Origin: CAVPGH01 sp046726955
GTDB taxonomy: Bacteria; Acidobacteriota; Vicinamibacteria; Fen-336
Direction of reading: 5' to 3'
DNA: 25,545 nt
Assembly (NCBI GenBank): GCA_046726955.1
Contig: JBKPBQ010000610.1
Span: 1 to 25,545, forward strand
The notes under the pieces: model-generated
The model's input: the letters and a program-made list of their open reading frames with translations, nothing else
Told to the model about the DNA's origin: nothing
The model's database searches: none
Shown: one piece after another, positions 1 to 11,135 of the stretch
Layout of the letters: each line of letters starts with the position of its first letter
Position numbering within the stretch: the first letter of the stretch is position 1
Position numbers and translations under genes: made by a program

Positions 1-929
<929 letters not shown>

Positions 930-935
930 GCGGCG

Positions 936-1937
936 TCAGACCGCGAAGCCGTGCTGCTTGCGGTGGTGGACGCCGTCGAACGTGATCGTGGACTTGAAGA
1001 GCTCGTAGCGGCCGTCCCCCGCCGAGTCCTTCACGCGGTCGAGCATCGCCGTCTTCTCCGCGTCGCTCAAGGGAGTGAAGGAGCGCGCCACCGCCGCGGC
1101 CTGCTTGAGCTCGTCGAGCGACGTCAGCCCGACGACCTGGGCGGAGACGGGCTGGCTGAGGGCGTAGCGATAGGCCTCGGCCGCGGTGAGGCCGGACTTG
1201 CCGATGATCCCGTTGCCGCCGAAGCCCTTCATCCCGATGACGCCCACCTTCTTCTCGAGGCAGACGGGCACGACCTGCTTCTGGAAGCTGCGATAGTGCG
1301 CGTCCATGGCGTTGATGGGCATTTGGGCGGTGTCCCAGTCGAATGGCTTGCCGAGCATCGCGAGGTGGATGCGGGGGTCCTTGTGCCCGGTGAAGCCGAT
1401 GAAGCGGACCTTGCCCGCCTTGCGCGCGTCCATCGCCGCCTTGATCCCGCCCTTCTCGAACACCCAGTCGGGGTCGTTGTCGTAGCACATCTCGTGGAAC
1501 TGCCAGAGGTCGACATGGTCGGTGCGGAGGCGGCGCAGGCTGTCCTCCAGGCACTTCATCGAGCCGTCGTAGTCCCGCTCGCAGTTCTTCGTCATGAGGA
1601 AGACCTTCTGGCGCCGCCCGCCCTCCGCGAGCGCGCGGCCCATCAGCTCCTCGGAGCGGCCGTCGTGGTAGTCCCAGGCGTTGTCGAAAAACGTGATCCC
1701 CTCGTCGAGGGCGGCCTGCATGAGGCGGATCGACTCCGCGTCGTCCTTGACGGAGCCGGCGTGCCAGCCCCCGATGCAGAGGATCGAGACCCGCTGGCCG
1801 GTGCGGCCCAGCACGCGCGTGGGCAGCCCCGTGGCGGACGCGCTACTCGTCTGGGCGAGTACGTCTTCAGCGAGTGCGGCCAGTGCGGCCCCCGCCGCGG
1901 CCTGCTTGAGGAAGTCCCGGCGAGTGCTCGTGTCCAT
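936..1937 (-). CDS. Aldo/keto reductase with Tat signal
   Basis: A 333-residue NAD(P)H-dependent oxidoreductase of the aldo/keto reductase superfamily. The N-terminus MDTSTRRDFLKQAAAGAALA is a typical twin-arginine signal (RRDFLK, then a hydrophobic stretch, ending near LAQ), so the folded enzyme is probably exported. The catalytic tetrad of the family can be placed at D85 (FFDNAWDY), Y90, K117 (LMTKN) and H148 (WQFHEM). I chose the ATG at 1937 because the purine-rich GAGGGGGG at 1950-1943 sits 5 bases upstream; the in-frame GTG at 1943 would overlap that ribosome binding site. It is transcribed away from the sigma-factor operon, with a 163-base region between the two starts, and ends 6 bases from the convergent regulator. 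The substrate cannot be told from sequence. Confidence 0.92.
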   Translation of the reverse strand: MDTSTRRDFLKQAAAGAALAALAEDVLAQTSSASATGLPTRVLGRTGQRVSILCIGGWHAGSVKDDAESIRLMQAALDEGITFFDNAWDYHDGRSEELMGRALAEGGRRQKVFLMTKNCERDYDGSMKCLEDSLRRLRTDHVDLWQFHEMCYDNDPDWVFEKGGIKAAMDARKAGKVRFIGFTGHKDPRIHLAMLGKPFDWDTAQMPINAMDAHYRSFQKQVVPVCLEKKVGVIGMKGFGGNGIIGKSGLTAAEAYRYALSQPVSAQVVGLTSLDELKQAAAVARSFTPLSDAEKTAMLDRVKDSAGDGRYELFKSTITFDGVHHRKQHGFAV

Positions 1938-1964
1938 GGCCACCCCCCTCGATGCTGGACCGCG

Positions 1965-1970
1965 ATTCTA
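1965..1970 (-). promoter_or_regulatory. Possible -10 box for the aldo/keto reductase
   Basis: On the minus strand the hexamer TAGAAT (5 of 6 to TATAAT) lies 27 bases before the ATG at 1937, with a GAGGGGGG ribosome binding site between. No recognisable -35 box is found at 16-18 bases upstream, so the assignment rests on the -10 alone. Confidence 0.35.
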
Positions 1971-1990
1971 CAGCGACGAGCAGCCGGCGG

Positions 1991-2033
1991 AGTGTCTTAC
2001 CGAGCCGGATTCCCCAGTCCGGACGTTAACACT
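1991..2033. repeat. Nested inverted repeat between aldo/keto reductase and ECF sigma gene
   Basis: Two nested pairs are visible: AGTGT (1991-1995) with ACACT (2029-2033), and CCGGA (2005-2009) with TCCGG (2018-2022), centred on the same point around TTCCCCAG. The element sits in the divergent intergenic region and could be an operator or an RNA hairpin upstream of the sigma gene. The arms are only 5 bp in GC-rich DNA, so chance is not excluded. Confidence 0.3.
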
Positions 2034-2100
2034 TCCCACCGTCCCCGCGTCTCTATCCCCAGGAGGGGGGTTCGTTCTCCGTGGGGAGGCGGGTCTGTCG

Positions 2101-2661
2101 GTGGATGCGGTTGACGTGGCCAAATCGATCGGGCAGCGTCGGCCGGTGGCCGACGAGCTCAACGAGGCGCGACTCGTCCGCGCCGCCCAGGCTGGAGACC
2201 GCGGGGCCTTCGGGCTCCTCTACGACCGCTACGGCCGCGTCGTCCACGCAATCGTGCTCGCCCGGATTCCGCCCGCCGAGGTGGACGATGTCGTGCAGGA
2301 GGTGTTCCTGACCGCGCTCGACCACCTGGCGGGGCTGCGCGATCCCGCCGCCTTCCCGGGCTGGCTCGCCGCGATCGCCCGCAACCGCGCCGCCGATCGG
2401 CACCGGCGGAGACAGGACCACGTCCCGCTCGCCGAGGATTCTGCGGCCGCGGCTTCCGTCAATCCGGAGGCGCTGGCCGTGATGGCCGTCCTGCGCGCCC
2501 TGCCCGAGGCCTATCGCGAGACGCTCGTGATGCGGCTCGTCGAGGGGATGACGGGACCGGAGATCGCGGCCCGCACCGGGCTCACGCACGCGTCGGTGCG
2601 CGTCAACCTGCACCGAGGCATGAAGCTGCTCCGCGAGCGCCTCCTTGGAGGGCGGCGATGA
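2101..2661 (+). CDS. ECF-type RNA polymerase sigma factor
   Basis: A 186-residue sigma-70 family protein of the extracytoplasmic-function type. Region 2 is clear (ARLVRAAQAGDRGAFGLLYD, then VDDVVQEVFLTAL and FPGWLAAIARNRAADRHRR), as is region 4 with its helix-turn-helix (LPEAYRETLVMRLVEGMT, then IAARTGLTHASVRVNLHRGM). The frame stays open far upstream, but this is only GC-driven; conserved sequence begins near 2150. I prefer GTG at 2101 because GGGGAGG (2083-2089) lies upstream, though 11 bases away; GTG 2116 is an alternative. The stop overlaps the next start as ATGA, so it is translationally coupled to a FecR-like protein that probably controls it. Target promoters are unknown. Confidence 0.9.
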   Translation: MDAVDVAKSIGQRRPVADELNEARLVRAAQAGDRGAFGLLYDRYGRVVHAIVLARIPPAEVDDVVQEVFLTALDHLAGLRDPAAFPGWLAAIARNRAADRHRRRQDHVPLAEDSAAAASVNPEALAVMAVLRALPEAYRETLVMRLVEGMTGPEIAARTGLTHASVRVNLHRGMKLLRERLLGGRR

Positions 2662-3656
2662 CCGACGAGTACCTCTGGAGCGGCGCCGGACAGCCCGACC
2701 CCGAGGTCGCGCGTCTCGAGGGTCTTCTCTCCGGTTTCCGACACCGGCGCCCCCTGGTGGTTCCCGAAGCTCCGGCGGCTCCCCGCCTGCTGCTCCGCGC
2801 GTGGGCGCCGCTTCTCGCCGCGGCTGCTGTCGTGCTCGCCCTCGTGTCCGTCCTGGTGCCGTCGGCGCCGTCGGGTCCCTCCTGGGACGTGGCGCGCGTC
2901 GCGGGCTCGCCGCGTCTCGCCTCACGGCCGATGGGGGCGACCGGCCGGCTGCGCGTGGGGCAGTGGCTGGAGACCGACGCGAGCTCCCGCGCTCGGATCC
3001 AGGTCGGCTCGATCGGCCTGGTGGACGTGGGCCCGCGGAGCCGCGTCCGGCTCTTGAGCGCCGCGCCGAGCGAGCACCGCCTGGGTCTCGCCGAGGGCGT
3101 TTTGCACGCCGAGGTCACTGCCCCGCCGCGCTTCTTCCTGGTCGAGACGCCGTCCGCGGTCGCCGTCGACCTCGGGTGCGCCTATACACTCGAGGTCGAC
3201 GAACACGGGAGCGGCCGGCTGCACGTGTCGCGCGGCTTCGTGGCCCTCGAGAAGGACGGCCGCGAGACGCTCGTCCCCGCAGGTGCCCTGAGCGCGCTCC
3301 GTCCGGGACGCGGTCCGGGACTTCCCTACTTCGAGGACGCTCCTCCCGGCGTCGTGGGCGGGGTTGCACGACTCGAGGAAGGCGACACGAGCGCTCTCGA
3401 CGGTGTTCTCGCGAACGCGCGGACGCGCGACACGCTCACGCTCTGGCACCTCCTTTCGTGGGTGGCTCCGTCCGACCGCGGCCGCGTCTACGAAACGATC
3501 GCGACCTTCCGGCCTCCCCCGGAAGGCGTCACGCGCGAGGGGGTCCTCGCTCTGCGGCCGGACATGCTCCTCTCGTGGCGCGGCCGGCTGGAGACGGACT
3601 GGACGCGGCCGGGCGAGATCCCGTTCCGGCTGCAGAAGAAGGTGAGGTCGGGATGA
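2658..3656 (+). CDS. FecR-domain membrane protein, putative regulator of the ECF sigma factor
   Basis: A 332-residue protein with a short cytoplasmic N-terminus (DPEVARLEGLLSGFR, the kind of segment that could bind a sigma factor), one membrane helix at about residues 49-67, and a periplasmic FecR-like beta-rich domain at about 75-225. That domain includes a GQWLETDASSRARIQVGSIG stretch and an LAEGVLHAEV stretch followed by FFLVETPSAVAVDLG. The C-terminal ~100 residues are not assigned. FecR proteins sit in the inner membrane and pass an envelope signal to their partner sigma factor. Classic systems include a TonB-dependent receptor, but none is next to this pair. The start ATG overlaps the sigma stop (ATGA) with GGAGG at 2647-2651, and its stop overlaps the next gene the same way, giving a three-gene coupled operon. 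Confidence 0.87.
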   Translation: MTDEYLWSGAGQPDPEVARLEGLLSGFRHRRPLVVPEAPAAPRLLLRAWAPLLAAAAVVLALVSVLVPSAPSGPSWDVARVAGSPRLASRPMGATGRLRVGQWLETDASSRARIQVGSIGLVDVGPRSRVRLLSAAPSEHRLGLAEGVLHAEVTAPPRFFLVETPSAVAVDLGCAYTLEVDEHGSGRLHVSRGFVALEKDGRETLVPAGALSALRPGRGPGLPYFEDAPPGVVGGVARLEEGDTSALDGVLANARTRDTLTLWHLLSWVAPSDRGRVYETIATFRPPPEGVTREGVLALRPDMLLSWRGRLETDWTRPGEIPFRLQKKVRSG

Positions 3657-4818
3657 GCGTCCCCGCCAGGATCGTCTGTTCGACGGTCGCCCTGTGGCTC
3701 GCGTGCGGGGGTCTCGCGGGAACGGGATCCGTGGACGAGAGGCCGGACGTCGTCGTACACGAGTGGGGGACGTTCACGTCCGTGATGGGCGACGACGGAT
3801 TCCCCGTCGCGTGGCGGCCCCTCTCGGTGGCGGACGACCTGCCGGCTTTCGTGTACCGCGCGGCCACCCCGAGCTCGCTCGCGCTCCAGGACGCCGGACG
3901 GAGCCTCAAAGCGCGCCTCCCCGCGATCGCACGGCTGGAGACGCCCGTCCTCTACTTCTATTCGGCCGCGCCGACGTCGGTCTCTGTCGCCGTGAGCTTC
4001 CCCACCGGGGCGATCACCGAGTGGTATCCGAAAGCACGTCGATTCGAGGGAATCCTTCGCTGGGAGGGCGTCGAGCTGAGACCCGCGGGTTCGGGAGCTT
4101 TCCCCGACGAGGGGGCGCCCAGCCACTATTACGCCGCCCGCGAGACCGACGCCGCCGCGCTGCGCGTGGGGGGCGAGCAGGAGCCGCAAGAGGAGGGCTT
4201 CCTCTTCTATCGTGGAGTGGGAAGCGTCGAGCTGTCGCTGCGGGCCACGGTCGACCGCGGGCGGGTGCGCGTCGAGCCGGTCGGGAACGGCGTTCCCGAG
4301 GCGCTTCTCGTCTCGAACCGGGGCGGGCGGATCGCCTACGCGGTCGTGACCCCGGGGGCGCGGCCGGTGCCGCTCGACGGCGGGCTCACCGAGGTGCATG
4401 TCGCCGCGGTACAGGACGAGCTCCGGCGCGTGCTCGTCACCCACGGGCTCTACCCGAAGGAGGCGGCGGCGATGGTCGCGACCTGGGGCGATTCGTGGTT
4501 CGAGGAGGGGACGAGGATCTTCTACGTGCTTCCGCGCCCGCTCGTCGACCGGGCTTTGCCGCTGCGCATCGATCCGCGTCCGACGGAGACGGTGCGCGTG
4601 CTCGTCGGCCGGCTCGAGCTCGTCCTTCCCGAAGACGAGGAGCGCGCCCGGGCCGAGGTCGAGCGATTGTCCGAGGCACCGACCGAGGACGAGCGCGCCG
4701 ACGTCCGCCGCCGGCTCGGGCGCTTCGGCGAGCCGATCCTGCGCCGGCTGGCCGCCCGGCGTCTCGACGATGCGATTCGCCCCCAGGTCGACGCGCTCCT
4801 GGGTAGCCGGAACGGAAG

Positions 4819-4822
<4 letters not shown>
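3653..4822 (+). CDS. Secreted protein of unknown function with HEWGTFTSV motif
   Basis: A 389-residue protein whose N-terminus (positive charge, then IVCSTVALWLACGGLAG) looks like a signal peptide. A cysteine at 18 could be lipidated, but the box W-L-A-C is a poor match. After cleavage comes VVVHEWGTFTSV (33-44), a motif I recognise from uncharacterised secreted proteins of Acidobacteriota and Planctomycetes; no catalytic function is known to me. The body looks beta-rich, with stretches such as LETPVLYFYSA, and the C-terminal ~70 residues are helical and highly charged. ATG 3653 overlaps the FecR stop (ATGA) and has GGTGAGG at 3641-3647 upstream. Its place as third gene of the sigma/FecR operon suggests an envelope role linked to that signal path. 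It ends in a 4-base overlap with the convergent molybdoenzyme gene. Confidence 0.85.
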
Positions 4823-7005
<2,183 letters not shown>

Positions 7006-7061
7006 CGGGGGCTAGCAGAGCAAATGCGCGACCGACGTGTCAAACCGGCGCGACGCTTGGC

Positions 7062-8525
7062 TCAGGCGCGCGCGGCCGGCGGCCTCCGCGTGTGGAAGTC
7101 CGTGTCCTGCTGGTAGCGATCGGCGAGCGCTATGAGCGTCGCCTCGGAGTGGGCCCTTCCCAGGAACTGCAGCGACGTCGGAAGGCTGTTCTTGCCGAAG
7201 CCGTTGGGAACGCAGAGCGCGGGCAAGCCCGCAAGGTTTCCCGCCGGAATCACCGCGGGCGCACGCGGCCCTGCGGGCGACGGCGAAGGAGACGGGCTCG
7301 GAGCTCCTGGGGCCGCCGGAGGCTTGTCGAAGTCGTACCCGATGGGCGGGGCGAGCGCCCCTCGCGTCGGGCAGACGAGCGCGTCGTACTTGCCGAGGAG
7401 GTCGTCGAGGGCCTTGCGCATGGGCACGCGCAGGCGCATCGCGTGCAGGTAGTCCACCGCCGCCGTCGTCATCATCTGGTAGCCGCCCACGCGGTCGGAC
7501 TTGTCGCGCAGCGTCTTCGTGCCCCCGCTCTCGATGAGCTCCCGGAAGGCGGAAGCACCTTCCGCGTCCACGATCGTCCCCACCGCGGGTCCCCACGGGA
7601 AGTCGGGGAAGGGCACGTCATCCTCGACCACCGCGAACGTCCGGAGGACGGCGAGCGATTGCTTGAAGGCCGCGGCCACGTCCGGGTCCGCGCCCACGAG
7701 CGAGTCCTTGACGACGCCGATGCGGAACGTCCGCTTGGACGTGGTGACGGTCGTCGCTCCCCTCTCGCGATAGCGGAACTCCCCGTCCGTGGTGGGGTCG
7801 CGGGGATCGGGGCCGGCGATGGCCGCGAGCACGAGGCCGCAGTCGTCCGCGCTGCGGCACAGCGGGCCGAGCTTGTCGAGCGTCCAGCAGAGCGCCATCG
7901 CGCCGTGGCGCGGCACGAGCCCGTACGTGGGCCGGAGCCCGCTCAGGCCGCAGAATGTCGCGGGGGTGAGGATCGACCCCGAGGTCTCGGAGCCGATGGC
8001 GAAGGCGACCAGCCCGGCCGCGGTGGCCGCGCCCGAGCCGCTCGACGATCCGCCGCTCCAGTAATCCGTGTTCCAGGGCGTGCGCCCCGGACCGGTGAAG
8101 CTCGCGTCGGGGTTGTTGTAGCCCATGCCGCCGGCGAGCTCGACCATGGCGAGCTTGCCGAGGAGAACCGCTCCCGCCTCGTGCAGCCTCTCGATCACGG
8201 CCGCGTCGTAGTCGAAGACCTGCTTGCGGTAAGGCTCCGCCCCCCACGTCGTGGGGATGCCCTTCGTGGCCAGGAGGTCCTTCGCCCCGTAGGGAATGCC
8301 GTGCAGGGGGCCGCGGTCCCTCCCCGCGAAGAGCTCCTGGTTCGCCTTGTGGGCCTGGGCGAGCGCGAGCTCGCGCGTGACCGTCACCACCGCGCCCAGC
8401 CGGGGCCCAATCGTCTCCAGCCGCTGCAGGTAACCTTCCGCCAGCTCCACCGCGGAGAACCTCCGGGCCCGGAGCCCCGCCCCGAGCTCGCGAACGGACG
8501 AGAAGAAGACGTCCTCGGAGATCAC
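7062..8525 (-). CDS. Amidase signature family hydrolase
   Basis: A 487-residue amidase of the GatA/AS superfamily, which hydrolyses C-N amide bonds with a Ser-cisSer-Lys triad. The triad can be placed at Lys82 (GIPYGAKDLL), cis-Ser160 (WSGGSSSGSG) and nucleophile Ser184 (GSETSGSILTPATFCGLSGL), with the conserved 24-residue spacing between the two serines. A PSPSPSPSP low-complexity loop near residue 410 is unusual inside the C-terminal half. The frame is open further upstream, but I chose GTG 8525: GGAGGTG (8537-8531) lies 5 bases away, and GTGA overlaps the stop of the upstream small Tat protein. The amidase has no signal of its own. The substrate (peptide, amino-acid amide or other) is not evident; a tRNA amidotransferase role is unlikely because no GatB or GatC gene is next to it. 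Confidence 0.92.
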   Translation of the reverse strand: MISEDVFFSSVRELGAGLRARRFSAVELAEGYLQRLETIGPRLGAVVTVTRELALAQAHKANQELFAGRDRGPLHGIPYGAKDLLATKGIPTTWGAEPYRKQVFDYDAAVIERLHEAGAVLLGKLAMVELAGGMGYNNPDASFTGPGRTPWNTDYWSGGSSSGSGAATAAGLVAFAIGSETSGSILTPATFCGLSGLRPTYGLVPRHGAMALCWTLDKLGPLCRSADDCGLVLAAIAGPDPRDPTTDGEFRYRERGATTVTTSKRTFRIGVVKDSLVGADPDVAAAFKQSLAVLRTFAVVEDDVPFPDFPWGPAVGTIVDAEGASAFRELIESGGTKTLRDKSDRVGGYQMMTTAAVDYLHAMRLRVPMRKALDDLLGKYDALVCPTRGALAPPIGYDFDKPPAAPGAPSPSPSPSPAGPRAPAVIPAGNLAGLPALCVPNGFGKNSLPTSLQFLGRAHSEATLIALADRYQQDTDFHTRRPPAARA

Positions 8526-8833
8526 CGGCGCACCTCCGCCTTCGGCCGCGCGGAGAACATCGTGGCCGGCTCGTCCGCGTTGCCGAGCTTCACCGCCTTC
8601 AGCCGGTCGCTCGCCTCGAGGCTCTTCTTGATCTCGCCGCGCACGGCTTCGAGCTCCGCCGCGTCGAGCTGCGCACCGTATCGCGCCTTGACCACGGCGG
8701 TGAGGCCGTCCACCACCGGATCCGGCGGCGCCGGCGAGGGCGACGGCGCCTGGGCGGCGGCCGTGGCCAGCGACGCAGGCAGAAACGGCGCGGCGAGCAG
8801 CGACTGCAGGAATCCTCGGCGGGGGGTCTTCAT
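8522..8833 (-). CDS. Small Tat-signal protein coupled to the amidase
   Basis: A 103-residue protein starting MKTPRRGFLQSLLAAPFLPA, a twin-arginine-type signal (RRGFLQ) followed by a hydrophobic stretch and a likely cleavage site at ATAAAQA. The mature part is only about 75 residues: a PSPSPAPPDP linker, then a charged helical segment (LDAAELEAVRGEIKKSLEAS) ending in KAEVRR. I know no function for it. GAGGTG (8844-8839) stands 5 bases before the ATG. It lies 4 bases after the kinase stop and its stop TGA overlaps the amidase GTG (GTGA), so the two are translationally coupled. It may be a small exported partner of the amidase. A frameshifted remnant that once gave the amidase its signal peptide is an alternative, but each gene has its own good ribosome binding site. 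Confidence 0.75.
   Translation of the reverse strand: MKTPRRGFLQSLLAAPFLPASLATAAAQAPSPSPAPPDPVVDGLTAVVKARYGAQLDAAELEAVRGEIKKSLEASDRLKAVKLGNADEPATMFSARPKAEVRR
8531..8537 (-). promoter_or_regulatory. Ribosome binding site deciding the amidase start
   Basis: Minus-strand GGAGGTG lies exactly 5 bases before GTG 8525 and inside the end of the upstream small gene. It decides between this start and longer in-frame readings, which would run through the coupled gene in another frame. Confidence 0.7.
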
Positions 8834-8837
8834 TCAT

Positions 8838-10988
8838 TCACCTCGACGGGAGCACAAACTGTACGGGGATGATGAGCCACACCTTCACCTTGACACCCTG
8901 CTTCTCGGGAGAGCTGTACTTCCAGCCGCGCACCGCTTTCTTCGCGGCGTCGACGAGCGCCCGGTCCCCGCTCATTCCTGCGACCTCGGTCACCTGGCCG
9001 GCCTCGTCGACGAGGACACGCAGCTCGACGCGGCCGCCAGTTCCACTCAGCGACGCCAGGTACTTCGGCTCCTCGGCAATGAGCGGCAGCCGGGGCACGG
9101 GGCAGGAGATGCAGACGGGTCGGACGAGCGCGGGATCGCTCGCCTCGACGAGAGCACCCGGCGGCGGTGGGGGAGTCGTCGGCGGCGCGGTCGGCGGCGG
9201 TGCGGTCGGCTCCGGAGAGGAGGGAATCGCGGCGAGTATCGTCGGCGGCAGCGGATCGATGGCCGGCGGAGGCGGAGGTGTCGACGCGGACGCGAGCGTC
9301 GTGGTGGGCGCGGGCACGGTCGCCCGCGTGACCGGATTCGTCGCGGTGGGCGGCCGCGAGCTCGATGCCGAAACGACGGGCGGGGAGGGCACCGGCGTCG
9401 GCAGCGGAGAGATCGTCGACGGCGCCGCGGTCGAAGGCTCGGCCGACGGCGCCTCGCCAGTCACGGGTGGCGATGGCGTCGCCGCCTCGGGGCTGGGGGA
9501 TGGGGCCTCTCGGCCGACGAGCGCCACGATGAGAAGCGGAACTCCGATCGCGATCGCGATGAGCCAGTAGACCCAGGCAGGAACGGCGCGCGACGGCCGC
9601 GGCTCCGGGATCGGCGGAGGCAGGACGATCGGCTCCGCTTTCGCGGCGGCCGCGTTCTCGCCGCCAGCCCCCGCCTCCGCCCGCCGGTCGTGACCTGTGG
9701 AGGATAGCGTGACGACGTCGGACGTTGGGTTCGAGACGGGGGCTGGCTCAGGCGTTGGAGCCGGAAAGGCCGCGGGCTCGTCGGACGGCGGATCCGCCTT
9801 CGCGTGCGCCAGGTCGGACGTGTCGGCGAGGGGATCGGGACCGGGAGGGGGGGGAGTCGGCGCGACCGCGGGAGGTGACGGCTGGTCCAGCTCCATGAGG
9901 GCGCTCGCCACCCACTTGCGCAGCTCCTCGTCGTCGTCCTGCCGCGCGAGCTCGAGAGCAGGGCGGGCGGCGGGATCCGGCGTCCGGCTGAGAGCCGCCG
10001 CGGCTCCGATCCGGACTCCCCGGTCGGGGCTCGCGAGCGCGCGCACGAGCGCGGGGACGAGCAGACGGGCCTCGGGCGGGTAGCTCGAGCGCACGGCGCC
10101 CGACAGGCTGCGCGCGCGCCGCCAATCGTTGGCGCTGATCGGATCCGTGGGCTCCCGCCGCGTCGACGCCAGCGCCGTCTGCAGGGCGGCGCGCATCTCC
10201 GCCGCCGTGGCGTAGCGTCCGCCCCGGTCCTTGGAGAGCGCGCGCTCGAGCACGGGAACGAGCCAGCGGGGGATGAGCTCGGCGGGCGCTCCGCGCAGGG
10301 GCGGAGGCTCCGAGAGGTGCTTGTGCATGACCGCCGCCACGTCGCCGCGGAAGGGCACGCGGCCGGTGAAGAGCTCGTAGATCACGATCCCGAACGAGTA
10401 GATGTCGGATCGCGGGTCGAGCTCCTCCGCCTTGAACTGCTCCGGGCTCATGTAGTCGATCGTCCCCACGACCTTGCCGTCGTCCGTCACCCCCGCGTGG
10501 GTCTCGCCCTTGGCGATGCCGAAGTCCATCACGCGGATCACGTTTCGGGAGTCGCGCATGAGGTTGGCGGGCTTCAGGTCGCGGTGGATGATCCCCGCCT
10601 CGTGGATCGCGCAGAGCCCCTCCGACACTTGAATCGCGACGTCGAAGCCGTCTTCCCAGTCGAACGACCCGACCCTGTGCAGCGTGCTCTTGAGGTCGGA
10701 TCCGTCCACGAGCTCCATGACGATGAAGGGCACGTCCCCGTCTTCCTCGTACTCGTAGATCGCGCACACGTTCCGGTGGTGCACCTTGCGCGCCAGCTTC
10801 ACCTCGTCGCGGAACCGGGCGAGGACATCGGGGTTGAGGTCGACGTTCGGGAGCAGCACCTTCACGGCCACGGGGCCGAGCTTCCGGTCGATCACCCGGA
10901 AGACGCGACCCATCCCACCCTGGCCGAGAGGGGCCTGGATCTCGTACCGCTCGGCGAGTATCGAGCCGACGCCGACCTGTCGTGGCAA
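8838..10988 (-). CDS. Ser/Thr protein kinase fused to HEAT-like repeat, TM helix and TonB C-terminal domain
   Basis: A 716-residue membrane kinase. Residues ~15-275 form a complete eukaryotic-type kinase domain: glycine loop GQGGMG (22-27), Lys43 (VAVK), Glu62, catalytic HRDLKPAN with Asp137, DFG at 155-157 and the SPEQ motif (181-184). A HEAT-like stretch at about 305-365 (VRALASPDRGVRIGAAAALS) follows, then a Pro/Ala-rich linker, a single membrane helix at about 470-493 (WVYWLIAIAIGVPLLIVALV), a long Pro/Ser/Thr-rich spacer, a CISC pair, and a TonB-type C-terminal domain at about 640-716 (GRVELRVLVDEAGQVTEVAG, then AAKKAVRGWKYSP-like sequence). The order implies a cytoplasmic kinase and a periplasmic TonB-like domain. 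The start TTG is the only start codon after the upstream in-frame stop at 11030-11028 and lacks a ribosome binding site; a promoter about 15 bases upstream suggests a near-leaderless mRNA. It heads the minus-strand run to the small Tat protein and amidase. Confidence 0.9.
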   Translation of the reverse strand: MPRQVGVGSILAERYEIQAPLGQGGMGRVFRVIDRKLGPVAVKVLLPNVDLNPDVLARFRDEVKLARKVHHRNVCAIYEYEEDGDVPFIVMELVDGSDLKSTLHRVGSFDWEDGFDVAIQVSEGLCAIHEAGIIHRDLKPANLMRDSRNVIRVMDFGIAKGETHAGVTDDGKVVGTIDYMSPEQFKAEELDPRSDIYSFGIVIYELFTGRVPFRGDVAAVMHKHLSEPPPLRGAPAELIPRWLVPVLERALSKDRGGRYATAAEMRAALQTALASTRREPTDPISANDWRRARSLSGAVRSSYPPEARLLVPALVRALASPDRGVRIGAAAALSRTPDPAARPALELARQDDDEELRKWVASALMELDQPSPPAVAPTPPPPGPDPLADTSDLAHAKADPPSDEPAAFPAPTPEPAPVSNPTSDVVTLSSTGHDRRAEAGAGGENAAAAKAEPIVLPPPIPEPRPSRAVPAWVYWLIAIAIGVPLLIVALVGREAPSPSPEAATPSPPVTGEAPSAEPSTAAPSTISPLPTPVPSPPVVSASSSRPPTATNPVTRATVPAPTTTLASASTPPPPPAIDPLPPTILAAIPSSPEPTAPPPTAPPTTPPPPPGALVEASDPALVRPVCISCPVPRLPLIAEEPKYLASLSGTGGRVELRVLVDEAGQVTEVAGMSGDRALVDAAKKAVRGWKYSSPEKQGVKVKVWLIIPVQFVLPSR

Positions 10989-11002
10989 GGCTGTGCACGC
11001 AC

Positions 11003-11031
11003 ACGATACACAGCCTGTGCGCGAGGCTCAA
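11003..11031 (-). promoter_or_regulatory. Sigma-70-type promoter for the kinase
   Basis: On the minus strand TTGAGC (11031-11026), a 17-base spacer and TATCGT (11008-11003) form a good housekeeping-type promoter. Transcription would start near 10996, only about 8 bases before the TTG start at 10988, leaving no room for a normal ribosome binding site. It lies back to back with the promoter of the divergent ATPase. Confidence 0.55.
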
Positions 11032-11058
11032 TTGCCCACTCACTGCGCGCCTCCAAAC

Positions 11059-11088
11059 TTGACAGTCGCGTCGACGCGGCGCTAGCGT
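11059..11088 (+). promoter_or_regulatory. Sigma-70-type promoter for the TPR ATPase
   Basis: A perfect -35 box TTGACA (11059-11064), an 18-base spacer and TAGCGT (11083-11088). Transcription would start near 11095, about 40 bases before the ATG at 11136. The -35 box is 27 bases from the divergent kinase -35 box, so the two genes could be controlled together. Confidence 0.5.
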
Positions 11089-11135
11089 GGCCGCGTTCCC
11101 GAGATTCGAGTGGACATCGAAACAGCGGCCCGAAG

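Noticed and set aside
1681..2100. Upstream extension of the ECF sigma frame into the reductase gene.
   Set aside because: It runs antisense through the reductase Tat signal and adds no known domain; ECF factors are normally about 170-200 residues.
3653..3730. Lipoprotein signal in the HEWGTF protein (Cys18).
   Set aside because: The residues before Cys are W-L-A, a weak lipobox; only a general export signal is supported.
7038..7043. A perfect TTGACA on the minus strand 33 bases before the molybdoenzyme ATG.
   Set aside because: No acceptable -10 box at 16-18 bases (CTCTGC at 17); TAGCCC is 23 bases away. A separate promoter is possible but unsupported.
10317..11135. In-frame upstream extension of the ATPase frame.
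   Set aside because: It is antisense to the kinase domain, crosses both divergent promoters and lacks family motifs; the conserved protein begins at ATG 11136.
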